DNA from: Aurantimonas sp965217685
GTDB taxonomy: Bacteria; Pseudomonadota; Alphaproteobacteria; Rhizobiales; Rhizobiaceae
Assembly (NCBI GenBank): GCA_965217685.1
Contig: CBDCIZ010000003.1
Location: forward strand, 3,162,001 to 3,226,000
Direction of reading: 5' to 3'
DNA length: 64,000 bases
Of this stretch, positions 26,232 to 35,169 are shown one piece after another. Numbering within the stretch: the stretch's first letter is position 1; every line of letters starts with the position of its first letter. The translations under genes were made by a program, and so were the position numbers. A model generated the notes under the pieces. It ran no database searches, had not been told where the DNA came from, and worked only from the letters and a program-made list of their open reading frames with translations.

Positions 26232-27125
26232 TCAGACCGAACCGCGGGTGCGAGACAGGCCGTCCTTGGCCGGCCGGTAGTTCGGGTCGAGCTGGGCGGC
26301 ACGGGAATAGGACTGGGCGGCCTTGCCGCGCTCGTTGCGGCGTTCGTAGACGAGGCCCTGGTTGGTCCAGTATTCGGCCTTGGAATTGTCGAGGCGCAGC
26401 GCCGTGTTGAAGTCGGTGAAGGCGTTTTCCTCATCGCCGAGCGCCAGATAGGAAACGCCGCGGCCGGAATAGGGCTCGGGTGCGCGGGCATCGAGCGAGA
26501 TCGCGGTCGAGAAATCCTCGATCGCCTGCTTGTGCTGGCCGTCGAGCTGATAGAGCAGTCCGCGATTGTGGTAGGCACGCGGATCGGTCGTGTTGAGGTT
26601 GACCGCCTTCTGGAAGTCGGCCAGCGCATCGCGGTTGCGGCCGGCGACTCGGTAGACGTTGCCGCGACCGATATAGGCCGCGTCGTAGTTCGGATTGATC
26701 TGGATGGCGCGATTGTAGTCCTCGACGGCCTTCAGCGGCTGGTTCGTCTGCCGCCAGATCAGCGCCCGGTTGGCAAAGGCCTGGTAGAAGTTCGGATCGA
26801 GCTGGATCGCAGTCGAGAAATCCTGGATCGCGGCCTTGTAGTTGCCGGCGCGGCCATAGGCGGTGCCACGGACGTTGTAGCCCTCCGGGCTCTGCGGATT
26901 GGCGTTCACGGTCTGGGTGAGCGAGGCGATATTCTGTTCCAGGCCCTGGTTCTTGTCGAGCGAGATCGCCTGGACGAGCGGCGCATCGGGGCCCGACTGG
27001 CAGGCCGCCAGCAGGCCGGCGAAGGCGAGCCCTGCGGCGACGCGCGTGATCGAGGCCGCCGGTGCGAGCGTCCTTGACTTGAGGCGGTGAAGACGCATCG
27101 CGAGACGGCTCTGGAACTGCGGCAT
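26232..27125 (-). CDS. TPR-repeat lipoprotein
   Basis: A 297-residue lipoprotein. The N-terminus has a hydrophobic segment ending in the lipobox LAAC, with Cys42 the likely lipidated residue. Six tetratricopeptide repeats follow from about residue 75, for example GYNVRGTAYGRAGNYKAAIQDFSTAIQLD and AYIGRGNVYRVAGRNRDALADFQKAV. These units normally act as protein-binding scaffolds. The ATG at 27125 has GGGAG upstream; a second ATG at 27098 is also possible. The protein is NlpI-like in architecture, but its partner is unknown. Confidence 0.85.
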   Translation of the reverse strand: MPQFQSRLAMRLHRLKSRTLAPAASITRVAAGLAFAGLLAACQSGPDAPLVQAISLDKNQGLEQNIASLTQTVNANPQSPEGYNVRGTAYGRAGNYKAAIQDFSTAIQLDPNFYQAFANRALIWRQTNQPLKAVEDYNRAIQINPNYDAAYIGRGNVYRVAGRNRDALADFQKAVNLNTTDPRAYHNRGLLYQLDGQHKQAIEDFSTAISLDARAPEPYSGRGVSYLALGDEENAFTDFNTALRLDNSKAEYWTNQGLVYERRNERGKAAQSYSRAAQLDPNYRPAKDGLSRTRGSV

Positions 27126-27552
27126 CGAAATCGGGTGCTCCCAAAAAGTCTGGTTCAAACGATCCGGGGCCTTGGGCTCCGAACCGGCAAGTCGCGCGTT
27201 GCATCCGGCGCCGCGTGAAAAGACGGCCGCCACTGTCTCGCCTCGAAGGGCCTTGCGACCCTAATACGGCTGTCCGGTGCGAAGCTGTCCCGCCGCGTGG
27301 CGCAACAGGCCGCCGCCGCCATTACAGATCGGTCTTCGCCGCCTCGCCATGTCATTGGTCTTGCAATGCAAACCGCCGGCAAACGAAAAGGCCGCGGGCC
27401 AAAGCCGTCGCCGCCTTCGCCAGGGATGAAGCGAACCAAAACCGCGGCGCGTCAAGATCGGCCGTCACGATTGGACGTGTCCATTGTCATGAAGCGCCAA
27501 GCGTTGCCGAAAGGACGCAGATACGGGAGCGCGTTGCACCCGGCCAAGACGC
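27126..27552. other. Gene-free stretch upstream of the TPR lipoprotein
   Basis: These 427 bases lie between the TPR lipoprotein start and the end of rpsU, both read on the minus strand. The frames that cross it are not protein-like. I see no clear terminator, repeat or operator. Confidence 0.35.
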
Positions 27553-27777
27553 CTAGTGCGAGCGGCCGCCGGGCACGAGACCTTCGCGCTGGGCCTGCTT
27601 GCGGGCCAGCTTGCGAGCGCGGCGAACGGCCTCGCCCTTCTCGCGGGCGCGCTTTTCCGAAGGCTTCTCGAAGAAGCCGCGCATCTTCATCTCGCGAAAA
27701 ATTCCTTCGCGCTGCATCTTCTTCTTCAGCGCGCGAAGCGCCTGGTCGACATTGTTGTCGCGTACATCTACCAGCAC
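27553..27777 (-). CDS. rpsU: 30S ribosomal protein S21
   Basis: A 74-residue basic protein of the small ribosomal subunit. The family segment VRDNNVDQALRALKKKMQREG is followed by FREMKMRGFFEKPSEKRAREK, the common alphaproteobacterial form, and an Arg/Lys-rich C-terminus EAVRRARKLARKQAQREG. The start is read as GTG at 27777; the ribosome site is weak, so the exact start is uncertain by a few codons. A short inverted repeat lies 33-62 bases upstream. Monocistronic and divergent from poxB. Confidence 0.93.
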   Translation of the reverse strand: MLVDVRDNNVDQALRALKKKMQREGIFREMKMRGFFEKPSEKRAREKGEAVRRARKLARKQAQREGLVPGGRSH

Positions 27778-28102
27778 TGGGGGACCCGTTTCTTGCCGTT
27801 GGCGAAAGTGTGTTGCCGTGTAACGCCGAAACGCAACACGTTGCTGTTTAAGGACGCAGGCCGATAGCAGGTTTTCGCGGCCTTGTCGAGCGATGTTCAC
27901 CGGCACAGGCGCAAAGCCTCGCAGGCCAAGAACACCGTTTCCCTCCGGGCGGCTTGCGAACGTAAACCGGCACATTCGGCCTTGCGTTGCTTGCATGGCC
28001 GCCGGGCGCAGCAAAACCCTCGGCGCTCTTGCGTCTGCCGGCTCCGCTTCCAGTTCCCGTTGGGCGGGAGCGTTGTCCTCCCGGCCAGGACGGAGCGGAA
28101 CC
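27778..28102. other. Divergent rpsU-poxB intergenic region
   Basis: The 325 bases contain one perfect 7-bp inverted repeat, GTGTTGC (27810-27816) / GCAACAC (27833-27839), in what would be the rpsU leader. GGAG at 28092-28095 serves poxB. Nothing else was recognised. Confidence 0.4.
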
Positions 28103-29827
28103 ATGGCCAAGACGATCGCCGACCTTTTGACCGAGACCCTGGCGAATGCCGGCGTCAAGCGCATGTGGGGTGTCACCGGCGACAGCCTCAACGCCATCGC
28201 CGACAGCCTCGACCGGCAGAAATCGATCGAATGGATGCATGTACGCCACGAGGAGGCGGGCGCCTTCGCGGCCGGAGCGGAGGCTGCCGCGACCGGCGCG
28301 CTCGCCGTCTGCGCGGGATCCTGCGGCCCCGGCAATCTGCACCTGATCAACGGTCTTTACGACTGCCAGCGCAACCACGTGCCGGTGCTGGCCATCGCCA
28401 GCCACATCCCGTCGAGCGAGATCGGCCTCAACTATTTCCAGGAGACGCATCCGACCGAGCTGTTCCGGGAGTGCTCGGAGTTCGTCGAATTGGTCTCCAA
28501 CCCGCAGCAGATGCCCGAGCTCCTGCACCGCGCGATCCGCACGGCGATCGGACGCCGCGGCGTCGCCGTCCTCGTCATCCCCGGCGACGTGTCCTTGCTG
28601 GCGGCCCCCGCCGGTGCCAAGGCGACGATCGCGCCGCTCGCAGCGTCCACTGTGGTGCCGCAGGACCGCGACATCGACCAGCTCGCCGCGACGCTGAACG
28701 GATCGAAGGCGGTGACGCTCCTGTGCGGCGCGGGCTGTGCCGGCGCGCACGATCAGGTCGTGGCGCTCGCCGACGCCCTGAAGGCGCCGATCGTGCATGC
28801 CTTTCGCGGCAAGGAGCACATGGAATGGGACAACCCGTTCGACGTCGGCATGACCGGGCTGATCGGCTTTTCATCGGGCTATCACGCGATGATGGAGTGC
28901 GACACGCTGTTGATGCTCGGCACGGATTTCCCCTACCGCAACTTTTTTCCGAAAAAGGCGAAGATCGTGCAGGTCGACATCGATCCGGCGGCGCTCGGGC
29001 GCCGGGCCAATCTCGAACAGGCGATCCACGGCGATGTCGGTGCGGTCGCCGAGGCACTCACGCCGAAGATCGAGCCGAAGCGGTCGGAGGCCTTTCTCAA
29101 AACCGCGCTCAATCACTACCGCGAGGCGCGCCAGGGGCTCGACGAGCTGGCGACGCCGCGCGCAGCCGGCAAGCCGCTGCATCCGCAATATGTCTCGAAG
29201 ATCGTCGACCGGGTCGCGGCGGACGACGCGATCTTCACCGCCGATGTCGGCACGCCCGTCGTCTGGGCGGCGCGCTATATCCGCATGAATGGCAGGCGCC
29301 GGCTGATCGGCTCGTTCAGTCACGGCTCGATGGCCAACGCCCTGCCGCAGGCGCTCGGCGCCCAGGCGGCGTTTCCGGGCCGGCAGGTGGTGTCGATGTC
29401 CGGCGACGGCGGTCTTGCCATGCTGATGGGCGATCTGTTGACGGCCGTACAGTTGAAGCTGCCGATCAAGCTCGTCGTTCTCAACAACGGCACGCTCGGC
29501 TTCGTCGAGATGGAGATGAAGGCGGCGGGGTATCTTCCGTCCAACGTCGCGCTCGACAATCCGAACTTTGCCGCTCTGGCCGAGGCCTGCGGCCTGCGCG
29601 GCTGGCGCGTCACCGATTCCGACAGGCTGGAGCCGGCGCTGCGCGAGGCCTTTGCCCATGACGGGCCGGCGCTGATCGACGTCGTCTCGGCCCGCCAGGA
29701 GCTTTCCATGCCGCCGAAGATCAAGGCCGAACAGGCCAGGGGCTTCAGCCTCTACACGCTGCGCGCCATCATGTCCGGCCGCGGCGACGAGGTGCTGGAA
29801 CTGGCGCAGACGAACCTGTTCCGCTGA
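28103..29827 (+). CDS. poxB: Ubiquinone-dependent pyruvate dehydrogenase (pyruvate oxidase)
   Basis: A 574-residue thiamine-diphosphate/FAD flavoenzyme that oxidises pyruvate to acetate and CO2 and passes electrons to ubiquinone at the membrane. The N-terminal domain has the catalytic-Glu region VRHEEAGAFAAGAEA and GSCGPGNLHLINGLYD. The middle FAD domain includes GTDFPYRNFFP. The C-terminal ThDP motif is GDGGLAMLMGDLLTAVQLKLPIKLVVLNN. The last residues, GFSLYTLRAIMSGRGDEVLEL, match the amphipathic lipid-binding tail of E. coli PoxB, which supports this call over acetolactate synthase. GGAG lies seven bases before the ATG at 28103. Monocistronic. Confidence 0.94.
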   Translation: MAKTIADLLTETLANAGVKRMWGVTGDSLNAIADSLDRQKSIEWMHVRHEEAGAFAAGAEAAATGALAVCAGSCGPGNLHLINGLYDCQRNHVPVLAIASHIPSSEIGLNYFQETHPTELFRECSEFVELVSNPQQMPELLHRAIRTAIGRRGVAVLVIPGDVSLLAAPAGAKATIAPLAASTVVPQDRDIDQLAATLNGSKAVTLLCGAGCAGAHDQVVALADALKAPIVHAFRGKEHMEWDNPFDVGMTGLIGFSSGYHAMMECDTLLMLGTDFPYRNFFPKKAKIVQVDIDPAALGRRANLEQAIHGDVGAVAEALTPKIEPKRSEAFLKTALNHYREARQGLDELATPRAAGKPLHPQYVSKIVDRVAADDAIFTADVGTPVVWAARYIRMNGRRRLIGSFSHGSMANALPQALGAQAAFPGRQVVSMSGDGGLAMLMGDLLTAVQLKLPIKLVVLNNGTLGFVEMEMKAAGYLPSNVALDNPNFAALAEACGLRGWRVTDSDRLEPALREAFAHDGPALIDVVSARQELSMPPKIKAEQARGFSLYTLRAIMSGRGDEVLELAQTNLFR

Positions 29828-29855
29828 AGCACGAGCGTCCGCGTGGAGGGCGACG

Positions 29856-30575
29856 TCAGGTCGCCATGAACCCGCCGGGCTTGGCGCGCGGCGGCGCGTA
29901 GGCGCCGCGCTTCGAGGTCTTCACCCCCAATGCCACCAGCGTCTCGGCCATCTTGACGGCTGCCGCGACCCCTTCGATGACCGGCAGGCCATGGGCCCTG
30001 GACAGCGTGGCGGCGAAGTCGGCCATGCCGGCACAACCGAGCACGATCGCCTCGGCGCCGTCCTCCGTGATGCTTGCGGCGATCTCGGCGGAGATCCTGA
30101 CGTTGGCGGCATCGGGGTCTGCTTCCAGGGCGAGGACCGGGATTTCGCTCGCCCGCACCTTTGCGCATATCTCCCACAGGCCGCTGCGCTTGAGATTGTC
30201 CTCGATGATCGGCACCGAGCAGGCCAGCATCGTGACCACCGAGAAGCGTCGCGACACGAGGCTGGCGACATGGGCGGCGGCCTCGCCGATGCCGATCACC
30301 GGACCGCTTGCGATCGAGCGCGCGGCGTCGATGCCGGTGTCGTCGAAGCAGGCGATGACGCAGGCTCTTGCGCCGTCCCGCTCGGCTTCGGCGATGAGCG
30401 TCAGGAGGCCGGGGACGGCGAGGGCGCCGTCGACCGGGCCCTCGATCGAGGCCGGGCCGGCCTCGTTGGTATAGGCGACGATCTCGGTCCCTTCACCAAC
30501 CACGCGTTTTGCGGCGGCGGCGATGGTGTCGGTCATCGACCGGGAGGCGTTGGGATTGACGACGGCGATGCGCAT
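29856..30575 (-). CDS. Hydantoin racemase (Asp/Glu racemase superfamily)
   Basis: A 239-residue cofactor-independent racemase. The two catalytic cysteines fall at Cys76 (in VIACFDDTG) and Cys181 (in VLGCAGMADF), the positions known for rhizobial hydantoin racemases. The N-terminus MRIAVVNPNASRSMTD is also typical. It should interconvert D- and L-5-substituted hydantoins so that a stereospecific hydantoinase can use both. It is the last gene of a minus-strand ABC-transporter operon, 11 bases after the preceding permease stop. A hydantoinase-type gene lies 12 kb away at 42439. Related allantoin racemases share the motifs, so the exact substrate is uncertain. Confidence 0.88.
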   Translation of the reverse strand: MRIAVVNPNASRSMTDTIAAAAKRVVGEGTEIVAYTNEAGPASIEGPVDGALAVPGLLTLIAEAERDGARACVIACFDDTGIDAARSIASGPVIGIGEAAAHVASLVSRRFSVVTMLACSVPIIEDNLKRSGLWEICAKVRASEIPVLALEADPDAANVRISAEIAASITEDGAEAIVLGCAGMADFAATLSRAHGLPVIEGVAAAVKMAETLVALGVKTSKRGAYAPPRAKPGGFMAT

Positions 30576-30586
30576 GGAACGGTCCG

Positions 30587-31504
30587 TCAACCGACGAGAT
30601 CTTCGGTGATCGCCATACCGCGGCGGGCCCGGCGCTTCTGCGCCCAGACGAACAGGCCGAGCGTCACGAAGATCACCGTGAAGGAGACCGCCGTTACCGA
30701 AGTGCCGAGCGCGTAGATTTCCGGTGTGGTGACGGTTGTCGTCAGTGCGGCGAGTTCCAGCGGCAGGGTGTTGGTCGCGCCCATGGTCTGGCTGGAGCGG
30801 GCGATCTCGTCCCACGAGAGCGTGAAGCCGAACAGCGCGATGCCGATCAGGAAGGGCGCGATCATCGGCAGGACCACATGCACGAATCCCTGCCAGGGCG
30901 TCGCGCCGAGGTCGCGCGCGGCTTCCTCGTAACTCTTGTCGAGCCGGTTGAAGACCGCGAACATGATCAGGAGACCGAAGGGCAGCGTCCAGGAGAGATG
31001 CGCGCCGAGGCCGGAGGTGAACAGGCCGAGTGAATTGCCGCCGGCCCGCGAAAGCCCCAGGGCGCTGGCGGCCGAGGCCATGAGGTCGTCGAAGACGCGG
31101 AACTCCAGCGCGATGCCCAGCGAGACGACGATGGACGGCACGATGAGGCTGGCGATCGCCACGTAGAACAGGACGCTCGCCCCGTAAAACCGCTTGCGGA
31201 AGGCCAGACCCGCCGACACCGAGACGAGAACGGTGATCACCATCACGGTGAGGCCCAGCACCATCGAGCGGCGGAAGGCGGCGCCGATGTCGACGACCCC
31301 GCCACCACCCCATAAACGCTCGAACCAGTAGAAGGAGACGCCGTTCATCGGGAAGGTCAGGCCGCCGGTCGGACCCTGAAAGGAGAGGGCGAGGATTGTC
31401 GCCACCGGCCCGTAGAGGAAGACCACGAACAACGCGAAGACGACCGCGAGGACGAAGAAGGAGCGCGGGCGCTTTTCCTGGCGCGAGACGATTTTGACGG
31501 GCAT
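30587..31504 (-). CDS. ABC transporter permease, PotC-like
   Basis: A 305-residue inner-membrane permease of the spermidine/putrescine-type importer family. Six membrane segments are evident, from FFVLAVVFALFVVFLYGPVATILALS to TVIFVTLGLFVWAQ. The EAA loop, which docks on the ATPase, reads EEAARDLGATPWQGFVHVVLP near residue 195. It is preceded by its partner permease with a single base between stop and start, and followed by the hydantoin racemase. The transported compound is not known; the racemase suggests a hydantoin, carbamoyl or amino compound. Confidence 0.9.
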   Translation of the reverse strand: MPVKIVSRQEKRPRSFFVLAVVFALFVVFLYGPVATILALSFQGPTGGLTFPMNGVSFYWFERLWGGGGVVDIGAAFRRSMVLGLTVMVITVLVSVSAGLAFRKRFYGASVLFYVAIASLIVPSIVVSLGIALEFRVFDDLMASAASALGLSRAGGNSLGLFTSGLGAHLSWTLPFGLLIMFAVFNRLDKSYEEAARDLGATPWQGFVHVVLPMIAPFLIGIALFGFTLSWDEIARSSQTMGATNTLPLELAALTTTVTTPEIYALGTSVTAVSFTVIFVTLGLFVWAQKRRARRGMAITEDLVG

Positions 31505-31505
31505 C

Positions 31506-32486
31506 TCAAAGCTCCCTGCGGATGTCGACGAGGCGCAGCATGCCCCAGATCGTCATCAGAACGACGGCGAGCAGCACGATGGCGTTGGCCGCGGCGATCG
31601 GGAACTGCAGGAAGTTGATCTGCGTCTGGATGATCTTGCCGACCGAGGCGATCTGCTGGCCGCCCATGATGCCAATGGTGAGGTAGTCGCCGGTGACGAT
31701 GGTGACGACGAAGATCGAGCCGATGAGGATCCCCGGCTTGGCGAGAGGGATGACGACGTTGGTCAGGGTCTGCCAGCCGCTGGCGCCGGAATCGTAGGCT
31801 GCCTCGATCAGCGAGCGGTCGATCCGCATCATCGAATTGAAGATCGGGACGACCATGAACAGCGTGTAGAGATGGACGAGCGCCAGCGCGACCGCGAAAT
31901 CGGAATAGAGCAGCCATTCCTGCCGCGTCGCCGCAAGCCCGGTCGCCAGCAGCATGTCGTTGACGAGGCCGTTTCGACCCAGAAGGGGAATCCATGAGAT
32001 CGTGCGGATGACGTTCGAGGTCCAGAACGGGATCGTGCAGACGAGAAACAGCGCGATCTGCATGGCCAGGGTGCGCACGTGGAAGCAGAGGAAATAGGCG
32101 ATGGTGAAGCCGAGGCCGAGAGTGATCGCCCAGACGATGGCGACGAATTTCAGCGTCGAGAGGTAGGTCGCGAAGGTGGTGCAAAGGCTCGGCAGGCCGG
32201 CGACGCAGCCGGAGAAGACGTCGGTGTAGTTGGAGAAGACGAAGGCCGGCTCGATGGAATATTCGGTGTAGTTCCAGAAGGAGACGACCAGGGTCGTGAC
32301 CAGCGGCAGAACGAAGAACAGCATGAACACAAGCGCCATCGGCGCGGCCTGGGCATAGGGCAGCCAGCGCGGCGCCCAGCTTGTGCGGGTTCGACGCGCC
32401 GGAGTTCGCACTTTCGCGCCGCGCGCAGCCTTGGCCGGGGCGTCTTCAAGGCGAGCGGCTGCCCCGGCCGAAGCCGGGGCGTCCAT
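31506..32486 (-). CDS. ABC transporter permease, PotB-like
   Basis: A 326-residue inner-membrane permease paired with the PotC-like protein. An Arg/Ala-rich cytoplasmic N-terminus (about 45 residues) precedes six membrane segments, starting with APMALVFMLFFVLPLVTTLVVSFW. The EAA loop is EAAYDSGASGWQTLTNVVIPL. The ATG at 32486 (MDAPASAGAAARLEDAP) lies 13 bases after the binding-protein stop; the open frame extends slightly further to a TTG. A 50-residue extracytoplasmic loop contains CVAGLPSLCTTF with two Cys that might form a disulfide. Confidence 0.9.
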   Translation of the reverse strand: MDAPASAGAAARLEDAPAKAARGAKVRTPARRTRTSWAPRWLPYAQAAPMALVFMLFFVLPLVTTLVVSFWNYTEYSIEPAFVFSNYTDVFSGCVAGLPSLCTTFATYLSTLKFVAIVWAITLGLGFTIAYFLCFHVRTLAMQIALFLVCTIPFWTSNVIRTISWIPLLGRNGLVNDMLLATGLAATRQEWLLYSDFAVALALVHLYTLFMVVPIFNSMMRIDRSLIEAAYDSGASGWQTLTNVVIPLAKPGILIGSIFVVTIVTGDYLTIGIMGGQQIASVGKIIQTQINFLQFPIAAANAIVLLAVVLMTIWGMLRLVDIRREL

Positions 32487-32499
32487 GGTGTTTGCAAGT

Positions 32500-33780
32500 T
32501 CAGGCGGCAATGAACTCGTTCCACTTGCGGATCATGTAGATGTTCTCGTCCATGACGGCGTTCCAGCAGGCGACCGAGCCCATGCGCTCTTCGTAGGAGC
32601 CGCCGTCGCGGGTGGAGCCGGCCTTTTCCAGAAGCTTGCCGTCGGGGGCGTGGATGTCTTTCTCGGCCGGCTTGCCCTCGTACCAATAGGCCCACTCGTA
32701 GGGCTCCATCTTTTCCTTGGTCGAGTCGAGCACCGCCGAGTAATAGCCCTGGCGCGACAGGAAGGCGCCGGCCCAGCCGTCGAGGAACCAGTTGATGAAC
32801 TCGTAGGCCGCGTCCTTCTCCCTGTCGCCGATGGCGACGGGCAGGCCGAAGCCGGACGCCCAGGCGCGGTAGCCTTCCTTCAGCGGCTGGTACTTGCAGG
32901 CGATGCCCTGCGTTCTGACCGCGGTGACGGCCGGCGACCACATGGACTGGATGACCACCTCGCCGGAGGCCATCAGGTTCACGCTCTCGTTGAAGTCGGT
33001 CCAGAAGGCGCGGAACTGGCCGGCGCGCTTGGCTTCGATGAGGGCGGCGATCGTCTTGTCGATCTCCTCCTTGGTCATGTTGCCCTTGTCGCCGTATGTC
33101 ATGTCGCCGCGGGCTTCGAGGGCCATCGCCGCGTCCATGATGCCGATCGACGGGATGTTGAGGATCGCCGCCTTGCCCTTGAACTTCGGATCGAGCAGCG
33201 ACGACCAGGATGAGATCGGGCCGTCGATGAGGTCGGGCCGAATACCGAGCGTGTCGGCATTGTAGGTCGTCGGGATCAGCGTCAGGAAGCCCGTCTCTTC
33301 CTTGGCGAAGTCCTTCGACTGCTCGGCCGGCAGATAGGAGACCTCGGCCGGCGCGGTACCGTCCATGCCGATCTTCTTGTCGCCGACCATACCCTTGGTC
33401 AGCACGGTCGTGATGTTGCCGGCGTTTTTGATCTTGGACGCGTCGAGGCCCATGATATTGCCCGACGGGATCAGCTTCGGCAGGGCGAAATATTCGGTGT
33501 CGACCAGATCGAAGGAGTTCGGCTGGGTGATGACGCGCTTGGCGACATCGTCGGTCGTCACGGCGATGTACTGGATGTTGATGCCGAGATCCTCGCCGGC
33601 CTTCCTGGCGATGTCGGGCGACTGGTTCACCGCCGTCGAAAGATAGCGCAGGGTCGGCTTTTCCTGGGCGATCGCCGGAAAGCCGGTGACCTTGGTCACG
33701 AGGCCCGCGCCCGCCATGATCGCGCTGGCCTTCAGCACCTGGCGCCGACCGATCGGCATTGTGAATTTGTCCTTGAGCAT
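32500..33780 (-). CDS. ABC transporter substrate-binding protein, PotD-like
   Basis: A 426-residue periplasmic binding protein. The N-terminus IGRRQVLKASAIMAGAGLV, ending FPAIAQE, is a twin-arginine-type signal. The body shows the polyamine-family layout: LRYLSTAVNQSPDIARKAGEDLGI, TTYNADTLGIRPDL with SSWSSLLDPKFKGKAAI, and YEFINWFLDGWAGAFLSRQGYY. At 426 residues it is longer than PotD (about 350); the excess is in the C-terminal half after EKMEPYEWAYWYEGKPA. Ligand identity cannot be read from sequence. It is the second gene of the operon ATPase, binding protein, permease, permease, racemase. Confidence 0.9.
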   Translation of the reverse strand: MLKDKFTMPIGRRQVLKASAIMAGAGLVTKVTGFPAIAQEKPTLRYLSTAVNQSPDIARKAGEDLGINIQYIAVTTDDVAKRVITQPNSFDLVDTEYFALPKLIPSGNIMGLDASKIKNAGNITTVLTKGMVGDKKIGMDGTAPAEVSYLPAEQSKDFAKEETGFLTLIPTTYNADTLGIRPDLIDGPISSWSSLLDPKFKGKAAILNIPSIGIMDAAMALEARGDMTYGDKGNMTKEEIDKTIAALIEAKRAGQFRAFWTDFNESVNLMASGEVVIQSMWSPAVTAVRTQGIACKYQPLKEGYRAWASGFGLPVAIGDREKDAAYEFINWFLDGWAGAFLSRQGYYSAVLDSTKEKMEPYEWAYWYEGKPAEKDIHAPDGKLLEKAGSTRDGGSYEERMGSVACWNAVMDENIYMIRKWNEFIAA

Positions 33781-33851
33781 CGCTGAGCCTTCCTTGCTGG
33801 TGATTGTTTGGGCTTGAGCCGGTCGCCGGCTCTCGTGAGAGGTCGGGCCGC

Positions 33852-34865
33852 TCAGGCGGCCAGTTCGTGCCGGTCTTCGGCATTCCACCCGATGGCGACT
33901 GCGTCGCCGCGGGTGACGGGGGACCGGTCGTATTCGGCCTCCGGCAGCATGGCCATCAGCTCGGTGCCGTCGTTCCGCTTCAGCGACACGTTGACCGTCA
34001 TGCCCTGATATTCGACGTCCGTGACCGTCGCATCGCTGCCTTCGTCGGACGTTCGTGTCGCGGCGCCCGCGTCGTTTTTCGGATAGAGCTTCAGACGGTC
34101 GGAACGGATCGCGAAGGCCCGAGGGCCCTCGGGTACGACGTTGTGGCCCCCCATGAAACGGGCGACGAAGCGGCTCTTCGGCGCGTTGAAGATCTCGCGG
34201 GGCGTGCCGACCTGCTCGATCCGCCCGTCGTTCATCACAACGACCAGGTCGGCGAGCGCCATCGCCTCTTCCTGGCTGTGGGTGACGTGGATGAAGGAGA
34301 TGCCGAATTCGCGCTGATAGCTCTTGAGCTCGGCGCGCATGCGGATGCGCAGGAACGGATCGAGCGCCGAGAGCGGCTCGTCGAGGAGCAGGACCGACGG
34401 GTTGGTGACCAGCGCGCGGGCGAGCGCCACGCGCTGCTGCTGGCCGCCGGAGAGCTGCGCGGGAAGCCGTTCGGCGTAACGGGTCATGTCGACGAGGGCC
34501 AGCAGCTCGTCGGCCTTGGCCAGCCGCTCGGCCTTGGCCGTGCCCGCCATCTTCAGCGAGAAGGCGACGTTGTCGCGCACGTCGAGATGCGGGAACAGCG
34601 CGTAGTTCTGGAACATCATCGCCGTGCCGCGCTTGGCAGGCGGCAGGTCGTTCACCACCGTGTTGCCGATCATCACGTCGCCGTCGGAAATGAACTCGTG
34701 GCCGGCGATCATCCGGAGCGTCGAGGTCTTGCCGCAGCCGGAGGGTCCGAGCAGGCAGCAATAGGTGCCGGCGGGAATCTTCAGCGAGACGCTGTCGACG
34801 GCGATCGTCTCGCCATAGGCCTTGGTGACGGCGGCGAGTTCGAGATCGGTGGCACGGGTCTGCAA
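33852..34865 (-). CDS. ABC transporter ATP-binding protein, PotA-like
   Basis: A 337-residue ATPase. Walker A is LLGPSGCGKTSTLRMI, the Q-loop is MMFQNYALFPHL, the signature is LSGGQQQRVALARAL, Walker B is VLLLDEPLSALDP, and the switch His lies in IHVTHSQEEAMALADL. The C-terminal 100 residues form a TOBE-type regulatory domain. No ATG precedes the conserved start DLELAAVTKAYG. TTG at 34865 is chosen because the frame upstream (open to 35096) has no family similarity and contains overlapping inverted repeats. The start is therefore the least certain part. First gene of the operon. Confidence 0.85.
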   Translation of the reverse strand: MQTRATDLELAAVTKAYGETIAVDSVSLKIPAGTYCCLLGPSGCGKTSTLRMIAGHEFISDGDVMIGNTVVNDLPPAKRGTAMMFQNYALFPHLDVRDNVAFSLKMAGTAKAERLAKADELLALVDMTRYAERLPAQLSGGQQQRVALARALVTNPSVLLLDEPLSALDPFLRIRMRAELKSYQREFGISFIHVTHSQEEAMALADLVVVMNDGRIEQVGTPREIFNAPKSRFVARFMGGHNVVPEGPRAFAIRSDRLKLYPKNDAGAATRTSDEGSDATVTDVEYQGMTVNVSLKRNDGTELMAMLPEAEYDRSPVTRGDAVAIGWNAEDRHELAA

Positions 34866-34892
34866 GCTTTGGGCCTCGAATGCGGTGGACGA

Positions 34893-34923
34893 TTGGTCGC
34901 AAAGTGTCGACCAAACGCTTTGC
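34893..34923 (-). promoter_or_regulatory. Overlapping inverted repeats before the ABC-racemase operon
   Basis: TTGGTCG (34893-34899) pairs with CGACCAA (34908-34914). GCAAAG (34899-34904) pairs with CTTTGC (34918-34923). The two stems overlap, so in RNA only one could form at a time. They lie 28-58 bases before the proposed ATPase start. They may be a regulator operator, for instance for the GntR protein at 37315, or a leader structure. Confidence 0.45.
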
Positions 34924-35169
34924 AAATTGCGTGCCAGATGGGTCCGGGCCGGAGCCGGGCCGACGCCAAAGGGCTGTGTGGTCGATCGGCGCCCGTCTGG
35001 TTGGTGGATCTGCCTCGGTCGACGCCAGTCAGCCTTGTTTTTGTGCAGATCGAAGCATGATGAGAATTTATGCGTTGCGATTGCCGGCAAGCGCACGCGG
35101 CGTTAAGCCGGATCGGCGATCGGCTGGCAGCCGACACCGAAACGGACGATGCGACAAAGGGAAACCGCC

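Noticed and set aside
27883..29661. A 592-codon plus-strand frame overlapping poxB
   Set aside because: It is the +1 shadow of poxB; the poxB frame carries all ThDP-enzyme motifs.
34866..35095. N-terminal extension of the PotA-like ATPase to 35096
   Set aside because: The extra 77 residues have no ABC-family similarity and would place overlapping inverted repeats inside the coding region; a TTG at 34865 is a better start, although uncertain.
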